NCBI GenBank assembly: GCA_017745295.1
Contig: JAGHZR010000002.1
Location: 186,001-250,000, forward strand
Direction of reading: 5' to 3'
Length of the DNA: 64,000 nt
Source of the DNA: Novosphingobium sp.
GTDB taxonomy: Bacteria; Pseudomonadota; Alphaproteobacteria; Sphingomonadales; Sphingomonadaceae
Below the pieces are notes generated by a model. That model was not told the origin of the DNA and searched no databases. It worked only from the letters and a program-made list of their open reading frames with translations. The position numbers and the translations under genes are program-made. This document shows positions 18,527-27,479 of this stretch, piece by piece. The first letter of the stretch is position 1. Each line of letters begins with the position of its first letter.

Positions 18527-18820
18527 GAAATTCCCCCTAGATTTCGATGTTGCTTATTGCCCCCCTTACCTTCCGTTGAGACCATGTTGAGCCTCATAGA
18601 CAAATGTTGCATCGGCGAAGATTCGAGTCACGCTATATTTTGGCCTCTCGAAGGAGTCGTTTGGACTCGGGTGTCATTTCGTGGGGTCCGCATGGACCTG
18701 GCGACTATCCCTATTCGACCGCATGTTATTTAGGATGAGCCGTCCGAGGTATGTTCGCGACTGCACATAGCATCGTCGGACGAGTTGACCCCGCGCATGC
18801 GCGCTTGTCTCTCAAAGCGC

Positions 18821-19561
18821 TCAGGGGCGCAGGATGGCGGGGAGGGGGACTTCGCCCGAAGGCCGGGGACAGGCAAAGCGAGCCTGGCCCTGGACTGCAA
18901 GCTCGCGGGCCAGCACGGCGGCCTGGGTCCGATTGGTGACGGACAGCTTCTTGAGCAGCGATTTCACCGTGGCCTTGACTGCGGATTCGCTGATGCCGAT
19001 GTCACGCGAAATCGTCTTGTTGGGGAGGCCGCGTTCCAGCCCGCCCAGAACTTCCCACTCTCTTTCGCCCAAGTCGTAGGCCAGCGTGGTGTGGCGCTGC
19101 GCGGGCATTTCGGTGAGCAGCAACAGGTTGTCGAGCAGGTCGATGATCTCCGGAGGTGCCACTTTCTGACCGACGGCGACCATCTGCATCATCGCTACAA
19201 GCGACTGATAGGGAATCTGATCGAGAAAATAGGCATAGGCCCCGGCGGCATAGATCGCTGCCATTTCGGTGAACTCGAAGGTCGAAACCAGCGCGATCAC
19301 TCTCGCGTCCGGAAAGCGATAGAGGATATCCCCGATCACGGCCGGGCCATCTCGTCCGAGCAGGGAACCATCGACGACGATGAGATGTTCGCCGATCTCT
19401 GCGGCGGACGGAGAAGACAGGCTCTCAAGATCGTCAACGGGTTCATCCAGCGTGAACCCCGAATCCGAAAGGATGCGCCGGACACCTTCGCGGATCAGCG
19501 AATTTCTGATGGCTACCGATACTACCGTAGTCATTGTCGTCCGCAGGCCTCTCTTCTTCAT
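18821..19561 (-). CDS. LuxR-family response-regulator-like transcription factor
   Basis: A 246-residue protein with an N-terminal receiver-like domain (VSVAIRNSLIREGVRRIL, then LIVVDGSLLGRDGP with a possible phosphoacceptor Asp) and a C-terminal LuxR HTH (LGEREWEVLGGLERGLPNK, ISESAVKATVKSLLKKL). The first beta strand lacks the acidic pair that binds Mg2+ in true receivers, so phosphorylation is doubtful. No histidine kinase is nearby. GGAAG precedes ATG 19561. It lies between the biosynthetic operon and two exported proteins and may control either. Confidence 0.85.
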   Translation of the reverse strand: MKKRGLRTTMTTVVSVAIRNSLIREGVRRILSDSGFTLDEPVDDLESLSSPSAAEIGEHLIVVDGSLLGRDGPAVIGDILYRFPDARVIALVSTFEFTEMAAIYAAGAYAYFLDQIPYQSLVAMMQMVAVGQKVAPPEIIDLLDNLLLLTEMPAQRHTTLAYDLGEREWEVLGGLERGLPNKTISRDIGISESAVKATVKSLLKKLSVTNRTQAAVLARELAVQGQARFACPRPSGEVPLPAILRP

Positions 19562-19757
19562 CGCATCTTCCGGAAAGCGCGATATCCGAGAAAGAATCCG
19601 TTCCGCCCAACAGAACTCGGAAAAATGATCGGGTTAAGGTTAATTCTTGACCAAGCTTATTGTAAATTATCCAAATTTGACAGGTTCTGTCTTTTCGGAG
19701 GGAGATTCTCCGCAATTCGCAGTTGCTGAGCGAAACCGACAGGGTAAATCTCTCGCC

Positions 19758-20882
19758 ATGCGATTCCGATATTTCATTGCAGCGTTCCTGACCGCACAGT
19801 GCGCGCTTTCATCCGCAGCTGCGCGGAGTACGGACACGCCGCCCATTGCCGCAGCTGTGGGAAGTATCGATCCTGCCTTCGTCGGCCATTACTACCTTTC
19901 CGGAATTATGGAGACCGGCTCCGAACTGCTGCTTCGCGAGGACGGTTCGTTCGAGTGGTACATGTCCTATGGCGCGCTGGACCAGTTCGCGAACGGCACC
20001 TGGCGCCGCGAGAGCGACAGGATCGTTCTGGAGGCACGGCAGCCCGATCGGGGCAAGCCGCTGTTCGCCTATCTCGATACGCAGCCCTGGTCGGCGGCAG
20101 CGGAGCAATCGCGCCTCGATGCCGAGCATGATGCGAACGAGGACGCGGTGCGATCTGCCTGTCCGTTTCTGGCTGACAATGTGAGCGTGACCGAACCTGT
20201 CCCGGCCATCGGCGATGGGACCGCTGACAGGAAGCCTGCCCCGGAGGAACTTCGAAGCAAAGCCGAGGCTGCGCTGTCCTCGGCACGGGAAACCCGATCC
20301 CGTATGGAGGCGGCTGCCCGCAGGATCATGGCTGGAAACAGCACCGACGAAGCGGCCGTGGGTGAAGCGCAGCGGGTCGCTGCGGCATGGTACGAGGCCA
20401 GCGATGCTGCCCGCAGCGCTGCCGCTGCTGCGGGTCTGCCCCCGCCCGACCTCCCGGACCCCGTTCTTCCGCCGGGTTGCACGATTGCCGAGCGGCAGAC
20501 TGTCGATCCCGGTGCACCGGAACGCTGGAAACCAGGGTTGGCTATTCAGGTGATCGACCCGAAGTCGGACGGCGGGGCGCGGGGGGTGAAAATCCGGCTG
20601 CGGTCGGGCGACGGCAAAGCGGTCGAAGCGATGACTGCCGGGGATGGAATCGCGCTCTTCGCCGATTTCGGCAAAAATGCGCAGCTTACGGCAACACTCG
20701 GCGCGCCTTACGCACCTGGTCGAGAGGTGGACATCGGCATTCCTCCTGTCAGATATGGGACTATCCGATTTTCCCTGGACACCGAGCAACTCATGGCACC
20801 GCCGTTCGAACGCCTGACTTTGCGGATCGACGGGACCGCGCTGCTCCCCGAAGAATTCGGCCGCGGGCGCTATACCCGCTAA
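19758..20882 (+). CDS. Exported protein of unknown function
   Basis: A 374-residue protein starting at ATG 19758 with a good signal peptide (MRFRYFIAAFLTAQCALSSA). The reading frame stays open upstream to 19647, but those residues look non-coding. The mature part has a region built on GSELLLREDGSFEWYMSYG and FANGTWRRE, reminiscent of small periplasmic beta-rich domains, an Ala/Glu-rich helical middle and a C-terminal beta-type domain (GVKIRLRSGDGKAV, GIALFADFGK). I recognise no named family. It is divergent from the LuxR regulator and followed 66 bases later by another exported protein. Confidence 0.7.
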   Translation: MRFRYFIAAFLTAQCALSSAAARSTDTPPIAAAVGSIDPAFVGHYYLSGIMETGSELLLREDGSFEWYMSYGALDQFANGTWRRESDRIVLEARQPDRGKPLFAYLDTQPWSAAAEQSRLDAEHDANEDAVRSACPFLADNVSVTEPVPAIGDGTADRKPAPEELRSKAEAALSSARETRSRMEAAARRIMAGNSTDEAAVGEAQRVAAAWYEASDAARSAAAAAGLPPPDLPDPVLPPGCTIAERQTVDPGAPERWKPGLAIQVIDPKSDGGARGVKIRLRSGDGKAVEAMTAGDGIALFADFGKNAQLTATLGAPYAPGREVDIGIPPVRYGTIRFSLDTEQLMAPPFERLTLRIDGTALLPEEFGRGRYTR

Positions 20883-20948
20883 TATCGATTGCCGGGAACA
20901 TGAGTGCGCGACGGACGATATGGTCGTCAGTCGTCTATAAGGCGTGTC

Positions 20949-21746
20949 ATGCAACTTCGACTTATCCTTCTGGCCGTCATGATCGCGGCTCCGACCACGG
21001 CGATGGCGCAGGATCGTGACTACTGCCCGGATCGGCCCGGTATCGGCACGCCCGCCTGCACGATGGCGCCGGGCCGCCTCTCGCTGGAAACCGGCCTCGG
21101 CGACTGGACCATGAGCCGTGATTCCTCGCAACGCGAGGATACCATCGTGCTCGGCGATGTCCTGCTGCGCATGGGCGTGGCGGACCATGCCGAAGTCCAG
21201 GTCGGCTGGAAGAGCCTCGGCCTGGTGCGGACGCGCGATCGCCAGAGCGGGCAGGTCGGCCATCGTAGCGGCACCGGCGACATGACGCTGGCCTTGCGGC
21301 GCAACCTCGCCAATCCCGACGGTTCGGGTTTTTCCGCAGCGGTAATGCCGTTCGTGTCGTTACCCACCGGAGGTGCCGCAATCGGGGCAGGCGACTGGGG
21401 CGGCGGCGTCAGGATTCCGCTCTCCTACGAACTGTCGCCGGTCGTCAGTCTGGAAGCGGTGCCGGAGTTCGATGCCGACGTCGACGAGGACCGGCACGGC
21501 CGCCATTTCAAGTTCAGCGATGTCGTCGGGGTATCGGTCAAGCTCGCCGAGGCCATTACCGCGACCGCCGAGTACCAGTTTAGCGCAATTCGCGAAACGG
21601 GCGATCATCATCTGGAACACGTTTCCGGCCTGTCGCTTGCCTGGCAGACTTCAGACAATTTCCAGGTCGATCTCGGCGCCAATGCCGGGCTTGATCGGGA
21701 CGCAGACGATCTCGAAGTCTATCTGGGAGTGTCCCGCAGGTTCTGA
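20949..21746 (+). CDS. Outer-membrane beta-barrel-like 'transporter' family protein
   Basis: A 265-residue protein with a signal peptide ending TAMAQ. It is followed by alternating polar/hydrophobic strands (RLSLETGLGDWTMSR, AEVQVGWKSLGLVRT, DMTLALRRNLANPDG, GGVRIPLSYELSPV) and a C-terminal aromatic (VSRRF*), as expected for an outer-membrane barrel. The pattern resembles the phenol-degradation MetA-like/transporter group (Pfam Phenol_MetA_deg), found in many proteobacteria with no settled function. ATG 20949 is chosen because it starts the signal peptide. It could form a unit with the exported protein upstream. Confidence 0.7.
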   Translation: MQLRLILLAVMIAAPTTAMAQDRDYCPDRPGIGTPACTMAPGRLSLETGLGDWTMSRDSSQREDTIVLGDVLLRMGVADHAEVQVGWKSLGLVRTRDRQSGQVGHRSGTGDMTLALRRNLANPDGSGFSAAVMPFVSLPTGGAAIGAGDWGGGVRIPLSYELSPVVSLEAVPEFDADVDEDRHGRHFKFSDVVGVSVKLAEAITATAEYQFSAIRETGDHHLEHVSGLSLAWQTSDNFQVDLGANAGLDRDADDLEVYLGVSRRF

Positions 21747-21749
21747 CCT

Positions 21750-21958
21750 GTTTCGTGCTGCAGTGCGAAACGAGGTCTTGCAGCGAACCTGGGGTTACGG
21801 CAAGATAACCGGCAAATCGGATTTCGGCCCGCAAAGGAGCGGATCGCAATCCAGCAGTCCGCAACGGTAATACGCAAGGACTGGCGAACAAGGCAACGAC
21901 GCCATCGGTCGAACCTGAAAGGGTTCCGGCCGGTGGCGTTTTTTCGTTTGGGGAAGAC
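21750..21958 (+). promoter_or_regulatory. Structured leader of the nitrate reductase gene
   Basis: The 212 bases between the barrel gene and the nitrate reductase hold successive potential hairpins: GTTTCG/CGAAAC (21750-21755 with 21766-21771), CTTGC/GCAAG (21777-21781 with 21800-21804, enclosing AACC/GGTT) and CAGTCC/GGACTG (21855-21860 with 21878-21883). An intrinsic terminator then ends 14 bases before the start codon. Nitrate-assimilation operons in proteobacteria are known to be controlled by NasR/NasT-type antitermination in such leaders. I did not find the exact ANTAR-type paired hexaloops (A1, G4), so the factor is undecided. Confidence 0.55.
21899..21944 (+). terminator. Intrinsic terminator in the nitrate reductase leader
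   Basis: ACGCCA (21899-21904) pairs with TGGCGT (21934-21939), CGG with CCG, and GAACC (21911-21915) with GGTTC (21922-21926) around a TGAAAG loop. Six T residues follow (21939-21944). The ribosome-binding GGGGA (21950-21954) and GTG 21959 lie immediately downstream, leaving no room for a promoter after it, so it should be conditional. Confidence 0.8.
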
Positions 21959-24900
21959 GTGGCAAGCAGCAAGGTCAAGAGCGCATGTCCCTATTGCGGC
22001 GTCGGCTGCGGGATCGTCATGGACGTGACGGACGGACGCATCGTCAAGGTCACGGGCGACAAGGACCATCCGACCAACTTCGGCCGCCTCTGCACCAAGG
22101 GCAGTACCTGCCACGTCCCCGTCACCGCGCCTGGACGCGCGGTGACGGCCTATGCCCGCATCGAGGGAACCGGTGACCAGGGCGCTATCCCGATGGCCGA
22201 AGCAATCACCCGCACCGCACAGGGCCTGCGCCGGATCATCGACCGCGACGGGCCGGATGCCGTCTCTTTCTACGTCTCGGGGCAGATGTCGCTGGAGGCG
22301 CAGTATCTTGCCAACAAGCTCTGCAAGGGCTTCATCGGCAACAACAATATCGAGAGCAATTCGCGGCTTTGCATGGCGAGCGCGGCGAGCGGCTACAAGC
22401 TCTCGCTCGGTGCCGACGGGCCGCCGGGATCCTATCAGGACTTCGACAAGGCCGATCTGTTCTTGGTGATCGGCGCCAACATGGCCGACTGCCATCCGAT
22501 CCTGTTCCTGCGGATGATGGACCGGGTGAAGGCGGGGGCGAAGCTGATCGTCGTCGATCCCCGTCGCACCGGCACGGCGGACAAGGCGGATCTGTTCCTT
22601 CAGGTCCGCCCCGGCACCGATCTCGCCTTGCTCAACGGGCTGCTACACCTGCTTGCCGAACAGGGGCGGATCGATCCTGCATTCATCGCGGCCCATACCG
22701 AAGGCTGGGAGGACATGCCCGCCTTCCTCACCGACTACGATCCTGCAAGAGTGGCCGAACTCACCGGCCTTGCCGAGGCGGACTTGCGTCAGGCCGCGCA
22801 ATGGATCGGTGAGGCGGGTGCCTGGATGACCTGCTGGACCATGGGGCTCAACCAGAGCACCCACGGCACCTGGAACACCAATGCGATCTGCAATCTCCAC
22901 CTCGCCACCGGGGCGATCTGCCGTCCCGGCGCGGGGCCGTTTTCGCTGACGGGGCAGCCCAACGCCATGGGCGGGCGGGAGATGGGTTACATGGGGCCGG
23001 GCCTTCCCGGCCAGCGCGCGACGACCAGCGAGGCCGACCGGCATTTCGTGGAGGACCTGTGGCGCGTTCCTCGCGGAACCCTCAGGGCGGAAGCGGGCGG
23101 GGGAACCGTCGCGATGTTCGAGGACATGGCCGCAGGACGCATCAAGGCCTGCTGGATCATCTGCACCAATCCCGTTGCCAGCGTGGCCAATCGCAAGACG
23201 GTCGTGGCGGGACTGGAGGCGGCCGAACTCGTGATCGCGCAGGACGTCTTCGTCGATACCGAAACCAATCGTCATGCCGACCTGATCCTGCCCGGTGCGC
23301 TCTGGGCGGAAGCGGAAGGGGTGATGATAAATTCCGAGCGCAACCTCACGCTGATGCAGAAGGCGGTCGATCCCCCCGGCGAGGCGATGGCGGACTGGGA
23401 GATCATCGCCCGCGTCGCCTGCGAGATGGGCTATGCCGACGCCTTCTCCTACACTTCGGCGGCGGAGGTCTTCGACGAAATCCGCGACTTCCGGAACCCG
23501 CGAACCGGCTACGACATTCGCGGCGCCAGCCATGAGCGGCTGCGCGAAACGCCGCTGCAATGGCCTTGCCCGCCGGATGCCGCAGGCGACCGCAATCCGA
23601 TCCGCTACCGCAACGATGGGGTGAGCCAGTCCGAGCGGATCGAAGCGGATGGAAGCCGCCCGGCCATCGCCTTTCCGACCGGGACCGGCAAGGCCTGCTT
23701 CCTGCCGCGACCGCACATGGCCCCGGCGGAGATGCCCGATGCGGAATTCCCGCTGGTGCTCAACACGGGGCGCCTCCAGCACCAGTGGCATACGCTGACG
23801 AAGACCGGGAAAGTCCCCACGCTCAACAAGCTCAATCCCGGCCCCTTTCTGGAACTCCATCCCGAAGATGCCGCCGCGCTCGGGATTGGCGAGGGGGACA
23901 GGGTCGAACTGCGCTCGCGACGGGGGAGGGCGGTGCTGCCGGCTGTCGTGACCGATCGAGTCCGCGCCGGCAACTGCTTCGCGCCGTTTCACTGGAACGA
24001 CGTTTTCGGCGAAGATCTCGCCGTCAATGCCGTGACGAGCGATGCGGTCGACCCGCTGTCACTGCAACCGGAATTCAAGTTCTCGGCCGTCGCGGTGACC
24101 CGACTGTCGGGACCGGTCGAACAGATGCCCACGGCAGTAGCTGTGGATGACCGGATACCGGCCTTTTCCGCGCCTTCACCCGTGGGACGACATCAGCTGT
24201 CCTCTCCGCAATCCGCGATCGACGCATTCGCCGAGGTGATGAACTTGTCATTGCAGAAAGCGCCGCAACTGCTGCCCGAGGAGGAGAGCTATCTGTCCGG
24301 CTTCATAAGCGGCCTGCGAAATCGTGAGCATCCGGTGCGCAACCCGACATTACCGCATAGCGCTCCTTTTGAGGATAATAAACGCCATTATATTAACGGA
24401 TTGTTGTCAGGTCTTCTTGCCGATACTGAACTTATCCAAGCCCCTTCAGATACCGAAATCTTGCCTGCCGCTCCTGCCGCCGCGTCCTCTGGCGAGATCA
24501 TGGTGCTTTGGGCCTCCCAGACCGGCAAGGCCGAACACTTTGCGGCGCAATGCGCAAAAAGGCTCGAGGGCCGGTCCTGCCGGGTCCGGCTTGCGTCCCT
24601 CGACAACGTGAAACCCTCGGAACTGGTCCAAGCCGGTCAGGCGCTATTTATCGCCAGCACTTTCGGCGATGGCGACGCGCCGGACAACGGGGAGGCCTTC
24701 TGGTCCGCGCTTGCAGGTGAGGCACCATCGGTAATGGAGAATTTGCGCTATTCGGTGCTCGCCTTCGGCGACTCCAGTTACGGTCAGTTCTGCGGTTTCG
24801 GTCGTAACCTTGACAAAAGACTGGAAGAACTTGGAGCTCTTCGCCTTGTAGATCGGGTCGATTGCGAGCCTGACTACGAGGAATCTGCCGGTCAGTGGAT

Positions 24901-26116
24901 GGATAATGTGCTTGATGCGCTGACCATAGCGCCGTCCGCCGAACCTGCCCTGAAGTTGGCGTCAAAGCCGACGCCGACCGCAGCGCCGGACGGGATCGCA
25001 TACAGCCGCAAGACCCCGCTACACACGCGGATGGTCCGTAATCTTGTGCTGAGCGGTCTCGGTGCGCAGAAGGAGGTCCGGCAGTTCGGTTTCGATCTGG
25101 CCGGACATGATTTTACCTATCGGGCCGGGGATGCGCTGGGGGTTTGGCCGGTAAACTGTCCGGCACTGGCCAGCGAGATCGTGGATTTGCTGAAACTCGA
25201 TCGGGAGCGGCCGGTGGCAGTGAAAGGGGTTGGCGATGTGCCACTCCACGATGCACTGCTGCGTTACTGGGATATCTCAAAACTCACTCGTAACCTACTG
25301 GAGTTAATAGCAGATCGATTGCCGGAAGCCGTTTTCGCGCCGCTCCTCGATCCTGAGCGAAAGCCCGAATACGATCGCTTCCTGCACGAACATCAGATCG
25401 CCGACATCCTACATGAAACCGGGGTCCGGCTCGATCTCGCCGATCTTGAGCAGGTCATGCGACCGATCCAGCCCCGTTTCTACTCGATCGCATCCAGCCC
25501 GCGCGCCCAGGTGGACGAAGTGCAACTCACGGTCTCCATCCTGCGCTACAGCAACAAGGGGCGTAGACGCAGCGGTGTCTGCTCGGCCTTCATGGCCGAT
25601 CGCGCGGAAGCTCTCGGTGCGGGCGTGTTCCTGCAACCGGCCGCGCATTTCCGGCCGCCTGCGGATCCCGCCCGCGCGGCGATCATGGTCGGGCCGGGGA
25701 CCGGGATCGCGCCGTTCCGGGGGTTCCTGCACGATCGTCAGGCAACGGGCGCCACCGGAAGCAATTGGCTTTTCTTTGGAGAACAACACGAAGCGACCGA
25801 CTTCTACTATCGAGACGAGATCGATGTGTGGCGGCGCTCCGGCCACCTCGACCGGCTTAGCCTCGCTTTCTCGCGCGATCAGACGAATAAGGTCTACGTG
25901 CAGGACCGGATGATCGAGGAGGGGGCGCAGCTCTGGCGCTGGATCGATGGCGGCGCCCATTTCTATGTCTGCGGCGATGCGAGCCGAATGGCCAAGGATG
26001 TCGATCGTGCCTTGAGGCGGATCGTTTCGACACATGGCGGCATGAAGCCGGACATGGCCGACAATTACATTGCCCAGATGCGGGAAGACCGGCGCTACGT
26101 TCGCGACGTTTATTGA
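21959..26116 (+). CDS. Assimilatory nitrate reductase fused to flavodoxin/FAD-NADPH reductase
   Basis: A 1385-residue fusion. The N-terminal 4Fe-4S site is C10, C13 and C17 (CPYCGVGCG) plus a cysteine in GRLCTKG. The molybdopterin oxidoreductase core and dinucleotide-binding domain run to about residue 740. After a linker come a flavodoxin (WASQTGKAEHF, ASTFGDGDAPD, FGDSSYGQFC; ~846-980) and a CysJ-like FAD/NADPH reductase (RFYSIASSP, GVCSAFMAD, VGPGTGIAPFRGF, YVCGDA; ~1010-1385). NADPH electrons should pass through FAD and FMN to the Fe-S/Mo site and reduce nitrate to nitrite in the cytoplasm. The start is GTG with GGGGA upstream. Codon use from about 24300 to 25350 is visibly more AT-rich than in the Mo domain. 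No nitrite reductase or nitrate transporter adjoins it. Confidence 0.93.
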   Translation: MASSKVKSACPYCGVGCGIVMDVTDGRIVKVTGDKDHPTNFGRLCTKGSTCHVPVTAPGRAVTAYARIEGTGDQGAIPMAEAITRTAQGLRRIIDRDGPDAVSFYVSGQMSLEAQYLANKLCKGFIGNNNIESNSRLCMASAASGYKLSLGADGPPGSYQDFDKADLFLVIGANMADCHPILFLRMMDRVKAGAKLIVVDPRRTGTADKADLFLQVRPGTDLALLNGLLHLLAEQGRIDPAFIAAHTEGWEDMPAFLTDYDPARVAELTGLAEADLRQAAQWIGEAGAWMTCWTMGLNQSTHGTWNTNAICNLHLATGAICRPGAGPFSLTGQPNAMGGREMGYMGPGLPGQRATTSEADRHFVEDLWRVPRGTLRAEAGGGTVAMFEDMAAGRIKACWIICTNPVASVANRKTVVAGLEAAELVIAQDVFVDTETNRHADLILPGALWAEAEGVMINSERNLTLMQKAVDPPGEAMADWEIIARVACEMGYADAFSYTSAAEVFDEIRDFRNPRTGYDIRGASHERLRETPLQWPCPPDAAGDRNPIRYRNDGVSQSERIEADGSRPAIAFPTGTGKACFLPRPHMAPAEMPDAEFPLVLNTGRLQHQWHTLTKTGKVPTLNKLNPGPFLELHPEDAAALGIGEGDRVELRSRRGRAVLPAVVTDRVRAGNCFAPFHWNDVFGEDLAVNAVTSDAVDPLSLQPEFKFSAVAVTRLSGPVEQMPTAVAVDDRIPAFSAPSPVGRHQLSSPQSAIDAFAEVMNLSLQKAPQLLPEEESYLSGFISGLRNREHPVRNPTLPHSAPFEDNKRHYINGLLSGLLADTELIQAPSDTEILPAAPAAASSGEIMVLWASQTGKAEHFAAQCAKRLEGRSCRVRLASLDNVKPSELVQAGQALFIASTFGDGDAPDNGEAFWSALAGEAPSVMENLRYSVLAFGDSSYGQFCGFGRNLDKRLEELGALRLVDRVDCEPDYEESAGQWMDNVLDALTIAPSAEPALKLASKPTPTAAPDGIAYSRKTPLHTRMVRNLVLSGLGAQKEVRQFGFDLAGHDFTYRAGDALGVWPVNCPALASEIVDLLKLDRERPVAVKGVGDVPLHDALLRYWDISKLTRNLLELIADRLPEAVFAPLLDPERKPEYDRFLHEHQIADILHETGVRLDLADLEQVMRPIQPRFYSIASSPRAQVDEVQLTVSILRYSNKGRRRSGVCSAFMADRAEALGAGVFLQPAAHFRPPADPARAAIMVGPGTGIAPFRGFLHDRQATGATGSNWLFFGEQHEATDFYYRDEIDVWRRSGHLDRLSLAFSRDQTNKVYVQDRMIEEGAQLWRWIDGGAHFYVCGDASRMAKDVDRALRRIVSTHGGMKPDMADNYIAQMREDRRYVRDVY

Positions 26117-26182
26117 AACGATCCATGAAACCGCGATCGATCCGCGGGCGTTCCTCTGGTATTCTGGTTGCGGAGGTCAGTG

Positions 26183-26377
26183 ATGACGGAAAAGGAAACC
26201 CGGCCCGCATCGGACGCGGCATCTGACGTCGACCTGCTGGGCGGCCAGGACCACCGCCTGGCACAGCCGGTGGATGTACGAGCCCGGTCGTTCCTGGACT
26301 GGCTGCTTTTCCGCCGCGACACCGCTCGGCGGCGGAACCGGAGTGCGACTGGCGAGTTCGGTGGTTCTCTCGACTAG
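26183..26377 (+). CDS. Hypothetical small protein (64 aa)
   Basis: A short ORF with a strong GGAGG six bases before ATG 26183. The product is hydrophilic: an acidic N-terminus (MTEKETRPASDAASDVD), then a more basic C-terminal half (SFLDWLLFRRDTARRRNRS). I recognise no family. It lies 66 bases after the nitrate reductase and nine bases before the next gene, so it is probably co-transcribed with the FlbD-like gene. The ribosome-binding site is the main reason to accept it. Confidence 0.5.
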   Translation: MTEKETRPASDAASDVDLLGGQDHRLAQPVDVRARSFLDWLLFRRDTARRRNRSATGEFGGSLD

Positions 26378-26386
26378 GAGTAGCAC

Positions 26387-26635
26387 ATGCCGTCAGCGAC
26401 GTTTGAAACTTTGGAAGGCGATGAAATCGAGGTGGATTCCGCCGAAGTCGTAAGCATTGCCGAAGGTGGGGATGACGACACGACGCTCATCGAACTGGAC
26501 GATGGGCAAGAAATCACGGTCGTCGCCAGTCCGGTGGAGGTCGTGGCCGAACTGGGACTCGACCCGCTCGAATTCCTCGACCTCGACAATGAAGAGACGC
26601 CCGAGGACGACGACGAGGATTACGAAAGCGAATGA
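26387..26635 (+). CDS. Small acidic protein, FlbD-like beta fold
   Basis: An 82-residue protein with AGGAG upstream of ATG 26387. The first 60 residues form a compact beta pattern (TFETLEGDEIEVDSAEVVS, then DDTTLIELDDGQEITVVAS) that resembles the spacing of the flagellar FlbD family. The tail is almost entirely Asp/Glu. No flagellar genes are present, so a flagellar role is unlikely. It lies between the small hypothetical gene and the YbhB-like gene on the same strand. Confidence 0.6.
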   Translation: MPSATFETLEGDEIEVDSAEVVSIAEGGDDDTTLIELDDGQEITVVASPVEVVAELGLDPLEFLDLDNEETPEDDDEDYESE

Positions 26636-26682
26636 CAGGGCGGGACCGGCACCCGGTCCCTTCCGCAAACTCTGGAGACCTT

Positions 26683-27330
26683 ATGCTGGAACATCTCCCC
26701 CGCTGGCTTGGATCGCTGATGACCAACGTGCGGGCAGGCCATGCCAAACTCGCCATCGTGCAGGACGATGTCATGCCCGGATCGGGCTTCATCGATCTGT
26801 CGAGTCCGGCCTTTGCCAATGGCGGTCGTCTGCCGCAAAGATTCACTGCCGACGGAGAGGGCGTTTCGCCACCTTTGGTCTGGGACGGGGTTCCCGAGGG
26901 AACGGTAAGCCTGGTCCTGCTTGTGGAAGATCCGGATGCCCCTGCGCCCCAACCGATGGTTCATGCCCTGATCTGGAACCTGCCTCCCGATGTGCGAAGG
27001 CTTGCCGAAGGCGAAATCGTGGCCGACGGCTTCGGCACGGCAGATGGACGGGATGTCGGGCGCAACAGCTTCTTCCTCGAAGGCTGGTTGCCGCCCGACC
27101 CGCCGCCGGGCCACGGCGTCCACGATTACGTATTCCAGCTCTTTGCGCTCTCCGAAGCCGTTGACGTGGACGACAATCCCGGCCGCTCGGAAGTCGTCAG
27201 CGCGATCACCGGCAGGGTTCTTGCGGCGGGGATGCTGGTCGGAACCTATTCACGCGAGGAGCCCGTCCGGGTCGAGGACGTAACGGAAACGCCCGTGGCG
27301 GCAGGCGGACCGGGGATGGAGACCGCCTGA
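26683..27330 (+). CDS. YbhB/YbcL family Raf-kinase-inhibitor-like protein
   Basis: A 215-residue member of the PEBP-like bacterial family. It shows the conserved ligand-pocket pattern: EGVSPPLVWDGVPEGT, VEDPDAPAP, HALIWNLPP and HDYVFQLFALSE. Functions of bacterial members are poorly defined; small anionic ligands or phosphoproteins are suspected. GGAG precedes ATG 26683, and an upstream in-frame start would read into spacer. An N-terminal extension of about 35 residues (MLEHLPRWLGSLMTNVRAG) precedes the usual family start. It is cytoplasmic, as no signal peptide is visible. Confidence 0.88.
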   Translation: MLEHLPRWLGSLMTNVRAGHAKLAIVQDDVMPGSGFIDLSSPAFANGGRLPQRFTADGEGVSPPLVWDGVPEGTVSLVLLVEDPDAPAPQPMVHALIWNLPPDVRRLAEGEIVADGFGTADGRDVGRNSFFLEGWLPPDPPPGHGVHDYVFQLFALSEAVDVDDNPGRSEVVSAITGRVLAAGMLVGTYSREEPVRVEDVTETPVAAGGPGMETA

Positions 27331-27437
27331 AACGCCGTCGCGTCTTCGATCAGGTGTATCGACTTAACATAATATATATTATCAAGCTAATCCAAGAGCG
27401 CTGGCGGTACCGGCCCCTGCTTGCCGCAGGGTTATTC

Positions 27438-27474
27438 TAAAGGGGAGCCAGTTGCACAGCACCGAGGCTCCCCT
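27438..27474 (-). terminator. Terminator of the RND efflux operon
   Basis: AGGGGAGCC (27441-27449) and GGCTCCCCT (27466-27474) are a perfect 9-bp inverted repeat just beyond the outer-membrane gene stop. On the reverse strand the stem is followed by TTTAG, a weak T run. No T run follows on the forward strand, so it serves the leftward operon. Confidence 0.65.
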
Positions 27475-27479
27475 CAAGA

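Noticed and set aside
27369..27382. Perfect palindrome ATAATATATATTAT between the YbhB-like gene and the efflux terminator
   Set aside because: It is a simple AT repeat in a short convergent gap, with no gene start nearby. It was not called as an operator.
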